A stretch of 64,000 nt of DNA from NCBI GenBank assembly GCA_963804005.1, contig CAWDOP010000002.1:601779-665778 (forward strand), given 5' to 3'. This DNA is from JAGXRK01 sp963804005. GTDB lineage: Bacteria; Bacteroidota; Ignavibacteria; Ignavibacteriales; Ignavibacteriaceae. A program made the position numbers and the translations under genes. This document shows, in pieces, positions 57,314-64,000 of the stretch; the first letter of the stretch is position 1, and each line of letters starts with the position of its first letter. The notes under the pieces were generated by a model that was given only the letters and a program-made list of their open reading frames with translations, searched no databases and was not told the origin of the DNA.

Positions 57314-57523
57314 ATGACAACAGGCACAGTAAAGTGGTTTAACGACGCCAAAGGTTTTGGCTTTATCAAGCCAGACGACGGCACTGAAGATGTGTTTGCA
57401 CACTTCTCGGCGATTCAGATGGACGGCTTCCGTTCCCTGAAAGAAGGCCAGAAAGTGGCGTTTGAAGTGGTGCCGGGCCCAAAAGGCAAGCAGGCATCGA
57501 ACATTCAAAACCCGCCGCAGTAA
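57314..57523 (+). CDS. CspA-family cold-shock protein
   Basis: 69 aa single cold-shock domain: TGTVKWFNDAKGFGFIKPDDGTEDVFAHFSAI with RNP1 (KGFGFI) and RNP2 (DVFAHF), then KEGQKVAFEVVPGPKGKQASNI. Nucleic-acid chaperone. Followed 18 bp later by a strong terminator. The csp-clpS-clpA neighbourhood is common in Betaproteobacteria. Confidence 0.96.
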   Translation: MTTGTVKWFNDAKGFGFIKPDDGTEDVFAHFSAIQMDGFRSLKEGQKVAFEVVPGPKGKQASNIQNPPQ

Positions 57524-57540
57524 CTCACTGCCCGGAAGAA

Positions 57541-57567
57541 AAAGGCCGCATATGCGGCCTTTTTTTA
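57541..57567 (+). terminator. Rho-independent terminator
   Basis: AAAGGCCGCATATGCGGCCTTT (57541-57562) is a perfect palindrome followed by a T run to 57566; ends the cold-shock transcript. Confidence 0.92.
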
Positions 57568-57676
57568 TGGTTTTGCATGCCGCTCGCATATGAGATTTGT
57601 CTGGCACTGCTTTTGCAATGCACGGTTATCAAACTCTTCGTCGCGTCTCTCGTAGACACGAATTACCCGCCCCGGC

Positions 57677-58786
57677 ATGTCATCTGTTCGCGCCTTCCTT
57701 CCCAAAGCAGCGCCCTCGCCCTCGGTGAGCACCGCGGCGTGCGTGCGCAGCCACGCGAGAAGCGGCAGCGCCGTCGCGCAGGGTGCGTTTTGGGTCATGG
57801 CGCGGCGGATCACGTTGGTGGCGGCCTGCGTAGACGCGGCAATGCTGGTGCTCTTCCTAGCGCTGGGTTCGCCAATTCTGGCGTGGATGAATCTAGTTGG
57901 CATGGCGATGTATGCGACAGCGTATTGGTGCCTAGGGCGGCGACTGAATGCGCCTGCCGTCGCCTTGATATGGGTTGAAGTGCTTGGTCACGCGGCCATC
58001 GGCACGCTACTCGTGGGCTGGAACAGCGGTTTTCACTACTACCTCTTGATGTTCATCCCGGCAATCGTCGTCAGCTCGCGCTGGCGTGAGGCGATCCCGA
58101 TGCTTGTCGTCTTGTATGTGACTTATTTGGGCATGTATGCCGCGTCGCGTCACTACGGCGTTAGCGCGCCGCTGTCTGAAACGGGCCTTTGGATAGTGCA
58201 GACGTTTAACGTCGCCGTGGTGTTCGCGATGGCGGCCTACACGGCGCGCTTTTACTACGGCATGGTTCGAAGCGCGGAGCGAAAGCTGGTCGAACTGGCC
58301 ACGAAAGACTCGCTGACCGGTCTTTCCAACCGTGGGCACATGCTTGCGCTCGCCGAGCACGAGATCGCTCGCGCCCGCCGCTCCGGACAGCACATCGCGC
58401 TCATCATCGCCGACATCGATCATTTCAAAAAGATCAACGATGGCCGTGGGCACGAAGCCGGCGACAAGGTGCTCGCGCACACCGGCAAGCTCCTCGCGTC
58501 GCTCTGTCGCGAGCAAGACGTCGTCGCACGTTGGGGTGGAGAAGAATTTTTGATTTTGTTGCCCGCGACAGTCTTGGCGTCGGCGCACGACATTGCTGAG
58601 CGCTTGCGCTCTGAAGTCGCCGCGACTCCCGTCGTACACGGCAACAGCTGCGCCAGCTGCTCACTGTCGTTGGGCGTCACCACGCTCGCGCCAAGCGAAA
58701 GCTTCAACACCGCCATCGCGCGCGCGGATCGCGCGCTGTACCGAAGCAAAGCTGAGGGCCGCAATCGGGTGACCGTGATGGCGTGA
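57677..58786 (+). CDS. membrane-bound GGDEF diguanylate cyclase
   Basis: 369 aa. Six hydrophobic segments in the N-terminal half (ITLVAACVDAAMLVLFLAL, AWMNLVGMAMYATAYWCL, ALIWVEVLGHAAIGTLLVG, YYLLMFIPAIVVSS and two more). The GGDEF domain follows: ATKDSLTGLSNRGHMLALAEHEIARARRSG, IIADIDHFKKINDGRGHEAGDKVL and VVARWGGEEFLILLPA. The active site is GGEEF, and RxxD (REQD) sits five residues before it, so the product-inhibition I-site is intact. No known sensor domain besides the membrane part. Makes cyclic di-GMP. Confidence 0.92.
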   Translation: MSSVRAFLPKAAPSPSVSTAACVRSHARSGSAVAQGAFWVMARRITLVAACVDAAMLVLFLALGSPILAWMNLVGMAMYATAYWCLGRRLNAPAVALIWVEVLGHAAIGTLLVGWNSGFHYYLLMFIPAIVVSSRWREAIPMLVVLYVTYLGMYAASRHYGVSAPLSETGLWIVQTFNVAVVFAMAAYTARFYYGMVRSAERKLVELATKDSLTGLSNRGHMLALAEHEIARARRSGQHIALIIADIDHFKKINDGRGHEAGDKVLAHTGKLLASLCREQDVVARWGGEEFLILLPATVLASAHDIAERLRSEVAATPVVHGNSCASCSLSLGVTTLAPSESFNTAIARADRALYRSKAEGRNRVTVMA

Positions 58787-58876
58787 GCCGAGCGCTGTCG
58801 AGATCACGAGGCTGCGCTGCCACCAACGTTTTTTCGGCATTCGGCCGCCAGGCTGAATGCCAGATCGCATCAAAGC

Positions 58877-58905
58877 AAACGGCCACCCTAAGGTGGCCGT
58901 TTTGT
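58877..58905. terminator. bidirectional stem-loop between GGDEF gene and isocitrate dehydrogenase
   Basis: AAACGGCCACC (58878-58888) pairs with GGTGGCCGTTT (58892-58902) with a 3-nt loop, with T-rich sequence after it on the plus strand and an A-rich start for the opposite direction. Sits between convergent genes. Confidence 0.8.
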
Positions 58906-58936
58906 TTCACGCAGCGCCGTTTAACGGCTCGCTGAT

Positions 58937-59840
58937 TTACGCGAACGACGCAAGCGCGGCGTTGAGCGTTTTGCTGGGGCGCATGATTGCTTTCACTTTG
59001 TCAGGATCGGCCATGTAGTAGCCGCCGATGTCCGCCGGCTTGCCCTGCACCTCAGAGAGTTCGGCAACGACCGCTTGCTCGCCATCGGTGAGGGCTTTAG
59101 CCAAACCTGCAAACTTAGCCGCTAGTGCTGCGTCTTCCGTTTGCGCAGCGAGCGCTTGCGCCCAATACATCGCTAGGTAGAACTGGCTGCCGCGGTTGTC
59201 GAGCTGGCCGGTCTTTGGCGATGGACCTTTGTTATTGTCGAGCAGTTTGCCGGTGGCGGTGTCGAGTGTTTTCGCGAGAATTTTCGCGGCGCTGTTGTTA
59301 GTTTTGAGGCCAAGATCTTCCAAACTCACCGCTAGCGCTAAGAATTCGCCGAGCGAATCCCAACGCAGGTGATTTTCTTCAACGAGCTGTTGAACGTGCT
59401 TGGGTGCCGAGCCACCGGCTCCGGTTTCGTACATGCCGCCGCCGGCCATCAACGGCACGATGGAGAGCATTTTCGCGCTGGTGCCCAGCTCCATGATTGG
59501 GAACAAATCGGTGAGGTAGTCACGCAGGATGTTTCCGGTAACCGAGATGGTGTCCAGACCGCGAATGACACGCTCCAATGTGTAGCGCATCGCACGCACT
59601 TGCGACATGTGTTGAATATCGAGGCCGGTCGTGTCGTGATCTTTCAGGTACAGCTCAACCTTCTTGATGAGCTCGTTCTCATGGGGGCGATATGGGTCAA
59701 GCCAGAAGACGGCCGGTGTATTCGAATTCCGCGCGCGGGTCACCGCGAGCTTGACCCAATCGCGAATCGGTGCGTCCTTACACTGACACATACGCCAGAT
59801 GTCGCCCGGCTCCACGTTTTGCGAAAGAAGAAGCGCATCT
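58937..59840 (-). CDS. monomeric NADP isocitrate dehydrogenase, C-terminal part only
   Basis: About 300 of the usual 740 residues. LLSQNVEPGDIWRMCQCKDAPIRDWVKLAVTRARNSNTPAVFWLDPYRPHE, DTISVTGNILRDYLTDLFPIMELGTSAKMLSIVPLMAGGGMYETGAGGSAPKHVQQLVEENHLRWDSLGEFLAL and KTNNSAAKILAKTLDTATGKLLDNNKGPSPKTGQLDNRGSQFY are all diagnostic. Upstream of about 59,840 the frame stays open for another 140 nt but no longer resembles the enzyme (it runs into an integron attC site). The N-terminal half is lost at a join, not by decay. Confidence 0.92.
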
Positions 59841-59889
59841 GAGAGGCTCCCATACTTCAATCGGCACTCCACACGGCTAGAAAGGTTCC

Positions 59890-59973
59890 GTCCAACGTGT
59901 TGCGCATGAGCGGCGGTCCAGCGCATGCGGGTTGACTCTACCGTGCGCCGTCCGCTCGATGCGCTTGTTGGGC
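59890..59973 (-). other. integron attC site of cassette 2
   Basis: On the minus strand: R'' GCCCAAC (59973-59967), then arm GCGCATCGAGCGG, then the loop region, then arm CCGCTCATGCGC, then R' GTTGGAC (59896-59890, GTTRRRY). The two arms pair perfectly except for one extra base in the first arm, which is the extrahelical base expected of attC and sets the orientation to minus. 84 bp long. R'' is exactly complementary to the core at the other end of the cassette (GTTGGGC, 62128-62122). Confidence 0.9.
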
Positions 59974-60012
59974 AGCAACTCACCTAGGACTGCCAGCGTC
60001 TCAGCGATGCGC

Positions 60013-61163
60013 TCAAGTGACTTCTTGAATCCAGCGGTCCATCGTTCGAAGTGCGAGTCCGATATTGCCGATCTGGCAGTGATTCTGAGCCGACTCCGAT
60101 TCCACGAACACGCGATCAGTCAGGCTGCGCGCACCTGCGAGGAGATCCACCTGACGGTCGTGCAATTTGTACGGGATGAAGTGGTCGTTCCTGCTTGTCA
60201 TCAGGAGCACGTCCTGGTCGACCAGCTCGCAGTGGAGGTGCTCCTCGTTCATCTGCATCGCGTAGTCGAACGCCGACATCGGCGGCTCGATCCCCGTGAT
60301 ATAGACCAGATTGCTCATCTGCCAGCCCTCCATCCCGTCCTTCTGCATGTTCTTGAGCGCGATGCGGTTCGAGGAGTCCTTCAGCTTGGTGTTGAAGAAC
60401 GTCATCGCGTTTTGAGCCAGCACCGATGGGATCTTGTACTGATCGTAGGCGTGACCGTTCGGGATCACCCTGGATATCCGCTTCTCGAATGCGGCCGCCC
60501 GAAGGGCCAGCCAGCCACCGAGCGACAGGCCGACGAGCAGTGACATCGTCCAAGCAGAAGTGGTCCAGCACCGCGCCCATCGGGGTCTCCCAGCGATAGT
60601 CAAAGAGCAGCCCGTGCCTGCGCCGAGTCGTTCCTTGGCCGGGTCCGTCGAAGCCGACCACGTCGTAGCCGGCATCAGCCAGATACCGCATCATCGAGTA
60701 GAACTCCTCGATGAAGGAGTCGAAGCCGCCGTGGAGCACGATCGTCCCCTTGGGTGACGACCCCGGGCAGCAAGGGACTCGGACGGCGTGCATCACGGAA
60801 CCGTCGAACGGTATCTCGTGCGTCTCAATCGCTTGGGCCGGGAGGGCCTGGTAGAACAGATCGGCGAACCGCGCCGACAGGGCTTGGCGTTCCTCGTGGT
60901 CGCATCGTGTAGAACTCGGCCGCGCGGGAGTAGAAGGCAGCCTGCAGCGTTGAGTCCGCCTCAAGTGCGGAATCCGCGAGGGCCAGCATCTCTGCTCTCC
61001 ACGACGGGAAGTCCCTGATGTGTCGACCGGCGCTGACCATCGCCTCGAAAGGCAGGTAGCCGAGGGAGTGCCAGCGGTTCAGCTGGAAGTTGTAGAGCTG
61101 CTTCGGATGGAATCGGTGGTAGCCGACAGGAAACTCGATGCCGACTGTCTCCGGCGTGGTCAT
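60013..61163 (-). CDS. alpha/beta hydrolase, integron cassette gene (two frameshifts)
   Basis: About 383 aa after repair. TTPETVGIEFPVGYHRFHPKQLYNFQLNRWHSLGY is the start; YSRAAEFYTM and SARFADLFYQALPAQAIETHEIPFDGSVMHAVRV follow. GTIVLHGGFDSFIEEFYSMMRYLADAGYDVVGFDGPGQG forms the oxyanion/HG region. LLVGLSLGGWLALRAAAFEKRISRVI has nucleophile Ser in GLSLGG; MTSRNDHFIPYKL gives the acid Asp and ESAQNHCQIGN the His. Shifts near 60,895 and 60,545. Substrate unknown. Lies 70 bp after the AraC-type gene in the same cassette. Confidence 0.85.
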
Positions 61164-61232
61164 GCCGTCTCCCAAAGACCGATGGGTGTCGCCCGGCGCG
61201 GGTGTCCGGGCGGGAGCACGGGTGTTCGGCTC

Positions 61233-62038
61233 TCAGGGAAGTCTACTCACCCGCGTCCGGCTGACTTGAACGAACTGGCTACGCGCGAAGTACGCCGATG
61301 GGCTGTAGCCGAAGGTCTCCTTGAAGGCCCTGGAGAAGTGCGCACTGTCCGAGAATCCGAACTCATGGGCAAGATCCGTGAGCGAATCGAACTGCTCGAT
61401 GGCGGCGACGGCCTTGGCGAGCCGTATCCAGACCTCCATCCGACGGTAGGTGATGCCCAGTTCCGAACGAAACAGATGCAAGAAGCGGCTGGTGGACATG
61501 CCCGAGCGATGCGGCCAGCTCGTCTGCCGGGACGAGTGAGTCGGGGTGCTCGAAGAATCGTCCACAGCGCCTGCACTATGCGCTGGTCGTAGCGGGAAAG
61601 CTGTTGCGCGTACGGTTCTCCGACAAGCCGGCCGATCGCGACATCGAACTCCCGAGTGAACGTCGTCGTTGACAGTCTCCCGTCCAGCAGGTCGCTGACC
61701 AAGTCGTCGGATCTCGGCCACTTGCTGGCCGGAAAGGGTGGACCAAGTCCCGGCCCCCGAGTTGCTCTCGCAGGTAGATGCCGAGATTGGTGATGGGGGT
61801 AACGCTCAGTACCACACCCTCGCGGGGCGCCGGAGTGAGCATCTCGTGTCGGACGTTTTCGCCAACGACAACGGGGTCGGCTGTGACCACGTGCTCGTCC
61901 TCGACGCGGAAAGCGACCGGCCCCCATCGAAGGCGAGACTGAGATGCACGGCGAAGTGGCGGTGGCTGGCCGTGTTTCCCAGCCGCCCACCAGCAGGCTA
62001 TAGCCGGCCCCTATGTTGCTGATGACTACGCGTCGCAT
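61233..62038 (-). CDS. AraC-family transcriptional regulator, integron cassette gene (frameshifted)
   Basis: N-terminal cupin-like part in pieces: RRVVISNIGAGYSLLVGGW, FRVEDEHVVTADPVVVGENVRHEMLTPAPREGVVLSVTPITNLGIYLREQLGG and LLDGRLSTTTFTREFDVAIGRL. The C-terminal double helix-turn-helix has SLGMSTSRFLHLFRSELGITYRRMEVWIRLAKAVAAIEQFDSLTDLAHEFGFSDSAHFSRAFKETFGYSPSAYF. Frames change near 61,900, 61,735 and 61,550. Probably controls the hydrolase gene encoded next in the same cassette. Start at the ATG at 62038 or further upstream, within the 90 bp from the cassette end. Confidence 0.85.
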
Positions 62039-62121
62039 CAGTGCAGCACAGCATGCGGCCGAGGCCGGACGCCTGTCGCTGCGGGATAGCCTGTTGAAGA
62101 CGCCCATGGACCCCCGTGTCT

Positions 62122-62218
62122 GCCCAACGTGTTGCGCTTAAGCCGCAAGGCGCGGTCTGCGCGATATGTGTGAGCGTACCTCACCGGCGCCGCAGTCGGC
62201 TTGAAGCGCTAGTTAGCA
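62122..62218 (-). other. integron attC site of cassette 1
   Basis: On the minus strand: R'' TGCTAAC (62218-62212), arm GCGCTTCAAGCCG, loop region, arm CGGCTTAAGCGC, R' GTTGGGC (62128-62122). The arms pair except for one extra C in the first arm. R'' is the exact complement of the core GTTAGCA at 62635-62629. Same orientation as the other attC. Confidence 0.9.
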
Positions 62219-62244
62219 TCCTCAGCGCCGCCGGGCGCTCCCGG

Positions 62245-62641
62245 CTACCCCGCGCGTGTGCCGTTGGGAACAGCGCGTCCGGCACGGCCAGGGCCGGTGC
62301 GATGCCGTCCGGATAGCCGAGGTCGAAGAACATCGCCTCTGAGACCAGCCCCGCCATTGGGCGGGGCTCGAGGTTCACGACGAAGAGCGCCTGGAGCCCG
62401 ACGATCTCGGTCAGGTCGGCGCGCTCCTGTTTCATCCCGGCGAGGACAGTCCGCTTGTGGTCACCGAAGTCAACAACGAAGCGAGCCAGCTTGTCTGAGT
62501 TGGGACGTCGTGAACGCTCTCGATTGTGCCGACGCGGATATCGAGCGCGTCGAGCTGCGCGAACGGAATCACTGGCTTGATTGGAGCAGGCTGCAATCCG
62601 ACACCCCCGCAGACATCCCGGCTGATGGTGCTAACAAGTAT
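62245..62641 (-). CDS. CsaA-like tRNA-binding-domain protein, integron cassette gene (frameshifted)
   Basis: About 110 aa: PVIPFAQLDALDIRVGTIESVHDVP, then after a shift near 62,495 SDKLARFVVDFGDHKRTVLAGMKQERADLTEIVGLQALFVVNLEPRPMAGLVSEAMFFDLGYPDGIAPALAVPDALFP. This is the tRNA_bind OB-fold of CsaA and of the MetRS C-terminal domain. A missing C near 62,268 hides the natural end FPNGTRAG-stop (stop at 62247-62245). The start codon is not clear; a shift near 62,600 may hide an ATG at about 62,617. Lies between the proximal core and attC1. Confidence 0.8.
62629..62635 (-). other. proximal recombination core (attI side)
   Basis: GTTAGCA on the minus strand, exact complement of the R'' box of attC1, as expected at the leading edge of an integrated cassette. 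The attI site should lie between here and the intI stop at 62801. Confidence 0.7.
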
Positions 62642-62800
62642 TCTGCAGTACGTGTAAGACGTTCGGCACTGCCTCGCCCTTCCGTGTAACACCCTATCAC
62701 CGTGACCGGACGGTCGGGAGATTTGCCTGCATTTGGGCTCATCGCAGCGATTCTGACCACGCCATCGTCCCGGTCGAGCAGTCTGTGTATGCCGGCTGGC

Positions 62801-63763
62801 TCACAGTCCGTCAATTGGGCTCTGAACGCCGTGCCCGCCTCTGTTGAGAGCGTGCGTGTAGATCATGGTGGTGCTCACATCCTTGTGCCCCAGGAGTTCC
62901 TGGATCGTGCGAATGTCGTAGCCGGCTTCCAGCAGGTGGGTCGCGAACGAATGGCGTAACGTATGGCAGGTCGAGTGCTTCGCGATGCCGGCGCCGCGGA
63001 CCGCCTCGGCCATCGCCCGCTGCACGATCGTCTCGTGCACATGATGGCGCCCTTGTTCCCCCGTCTGTGCGTTGCGCCAGCGTCGCCCTTGTGGGAAGAC
63101 CCACTGCCAGCGCCGGTCCGCCGCCGCGTGAGGGTACTTGCGGTCGAGTGCCGATGGCAGCTGTACTCTCCCCCACCCTTCGGCCAGGTCATGCTCGTGC
63201 GTCGCCTTTGCCCTCTGAAGCCGACGTTCAAGGGCAGGCTGCAGCGACGACGGCAGCATCGTCACACGGTCCTTCCCGCCCTTTCCGTCTCTGACGGTGA
63301 TCTCACCGCGGGAGAAGTCGATGTCCTGCACACGCAGGCGCAGGCACTCCATCAGGCGCAGACCGGCGCCGTATATGAGCGAGGCCATGAGCGCCATGTC
63401 GCCGTCGAGACGGCCGAGCACGGCCCTGACTTCATCCCTGGTCAGAACCACGGGCAGACGCCGCGCCTTGCGCGCACGGACGAGATCTCCGAGCGTCCCG
63501 ATCTCTCGGCCGAGCACGTGGCGATAGAGGAAGAGCAGCGCGGAAAGGGCCTGGGTCTGGGTGGAGGCGCTGACCTTCTCGACGACGGCGAGGTGCGTGA
63601 GGAAGGCGTTGATCTCGGGCTCCGCCATCTCGGCCGGATGCCGCAGGCCGTGAAAGCGGATGAAGCGCCGCGCCCAAAGGCAGTATGCCTGCTCGGTGCG
63701 GCGGCTGTAGTGGCGCGAGCGCAGTGCGTCGCGCAGCTGGCCCATGAGCTCAGACACTCGCAC
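62801..63763 (-). CDS. intI: integron integrase (tyrosine recombinase)
   Basis: 320 aa. SELMGQLRDALRSRHYSRRTEQAYCLWARRFIRFHG is the SAM-like N-terminal domain. LIYGAGLRLMECLRLRVQDIDF carries catalytic Arg I and KGGKDR the Lys. The IntI-specific extra segment follows box I (VFPQGRRWRNAQTGEQGRHHVHETIVQRAMAEAV). STCHTLRHSFATHLLEAGYDIRTIQELLGHKDVSTTMIYTHALNRGGHGVQSPIDGL gives HxxR, H/W and the nucleophile Tyr. Intact. Start at GTG 63763 or ATG 63745. It is read toward the cassettes, which lie past its 3' end. Confidence 0.95.
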   Translation of the reverse strand: MRVSELMGQLRDALRSRHYSRRTEQAYCLWARRFIRFHGLRHPAEMAEPEINAFLTHLAVVEKVSASTQTQALSALLFLYRHVLGREIGTLGDLVRARKARRLPVVLTRDEVRAVLGRLDGDMALMASLIYGAGLRLMECLRLRVQDIDFSRGEITVRDGKGGKDRVTMLPSSLQPALERRLQRAKATHEHDLAEGWGRVQLPSALDRKYPHAAADRRWQWVFPQGRRWRNAQTGEQGRHHVHETIVQRAMAEAVRGAGIAKHSTCHTLRHSFATHLLEAGYDIRTIQELLGHKDVSTTMIYTHALNRGGHGVQSPIDGL

Positions 63764-64000
63764 CTCGCGAGCGTGACGATGGCGTTCGGGAACGCGCGAG
63801 CCGCCAGGGCCGGCTTCCCATCCGGCGCCAAGACGGAACGGTGCGCCAATTGTGGCGCCCGATCGCTGGAGGTCAAGGAGCGAACGGCAACGTCAACGAT
63901 GATGATCCGCTGCCTCTGGTCAAACCGGTTCGCCCGCGGGCGACGTCAGATGAAGACGGCCTTCAGGCAAGAAGAGGGCGCAGCCACGCGCCAGTGCGCC
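63764..64000. other. region upstream of intI
   Basis: 237 bp, no gene recognised. Should hold the intI promoter. GCGCCA/TGGCGC hairpin at 63843-63858. No attC-like core was noticed, but the window ends here. Confidence 0.35.

Noticed and set aside
49738..59840. Horizontal transfer of the argH-clpA region into the AT-rich genome
   Set aside because: It consists of housekeeping genes in a normal proteobacterial order with both ends cut inside genes and no mobility genes at the edges, which favours a chimeric contig.

Overview
The window reads as three joined segments that differ sharply in base composition and gene style, so it is probably a metagenomic contig with at least one, and likely two, artificial joins. 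Segment 1 (1 to about 49,737) is AT-rich DNA of a Bacteroidota/Ignavibacteria-like bacterium. The signs are weak Shine-Dalgarno signals, a sodium-pumping methylmalonyl-CoA decarboxylase operon, a BY-kinase/SLBB exopolysaccharide system, and many four-helix-bundle (S23-type) and GIY-YIG mini-genes. Segment 2 (about 49,738 to 59,840) is GC-rich, proteobacterial and probably betaproteobacterial: truncated algZ-like kinase, argH, SemiSWEET, 3-hydroxyisobutyrate dehydrogenase-like gene, DUF6624, TfoX C-terminal domain, clpA-clpS, cold-shock protein, GGDEF, and the C-terminal part of a monomeric isocitrate dehydrogenase. Segment 3 (about 59,890 to 64,000) is a GC-rich integron: a tyrosine recombinase IntI and two gene cassettes bounded by recognisable attC sites.

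Segment 1 begins with thrS (cut by the window edge), tRNA-Val and tRNA-Leu. Broken partial copies of both tRNAs lie beside them, each split by a short insert. Next come methylmalonyl-CoA epimerase and the mmdA/gamma/mmdC/mmdB decarboxylase (1.8-5.9 kb), then a PLP aminotransferase. From 8.35 to about 49 kb runs one long surface-polysaccharide locus. WbpA/WbpB/WbpD-like enzymes make a UDP-diacetamido-uronic acid type sugar. SLBB and Wzc-like proteins handle export and polymerisation control. A legionaminic acid cassette follows (legB, legC, legH-like, legI, legG, ptmE; 23.6-29.6 kb). A second module (29.6-34.5 kb) has a second NeuB-family synthase, an SpsF-type cytidylyltransferase, a Gfo/Idh/MocA oxidoreductase, a class-III aminotransferase and an SDR. 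The rest holds an inverting 4,6-dehydratase, two DegT-family proteins, acetyltransferases, glycosyltransferase-like genes, a Wzx-like flippase, a Wzy-like polymerase, a DUF354 protein and a glutaminase fused to a WbpG-like amidotransferase.

The polysaccharide locus is interrupted at 15.8-23.5 kb by an accessory island: four-helix-bundle genes flanked by short-period repeats, MntA/HepT and HicA/HicB toxin-antitoxin pairs, gene remnants, and two direct copies of a hairpin-rich repeat of nearly 500 bp. The 3' end of that repeat can form an H-type pseudoknot, and two base pairs in it change together between the copies.

Many otherwise well conserved genes in 23.6-29.3 kb and 32.8-48.6 kb, and again in segments 2 and 3 (clpA, SemiSWEET, the cassette genes), are broken by single-base indels without other decay. 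This looks like uncorrected sequencing error more than true pseudogenisation, and I annotate the reconstructed spans.
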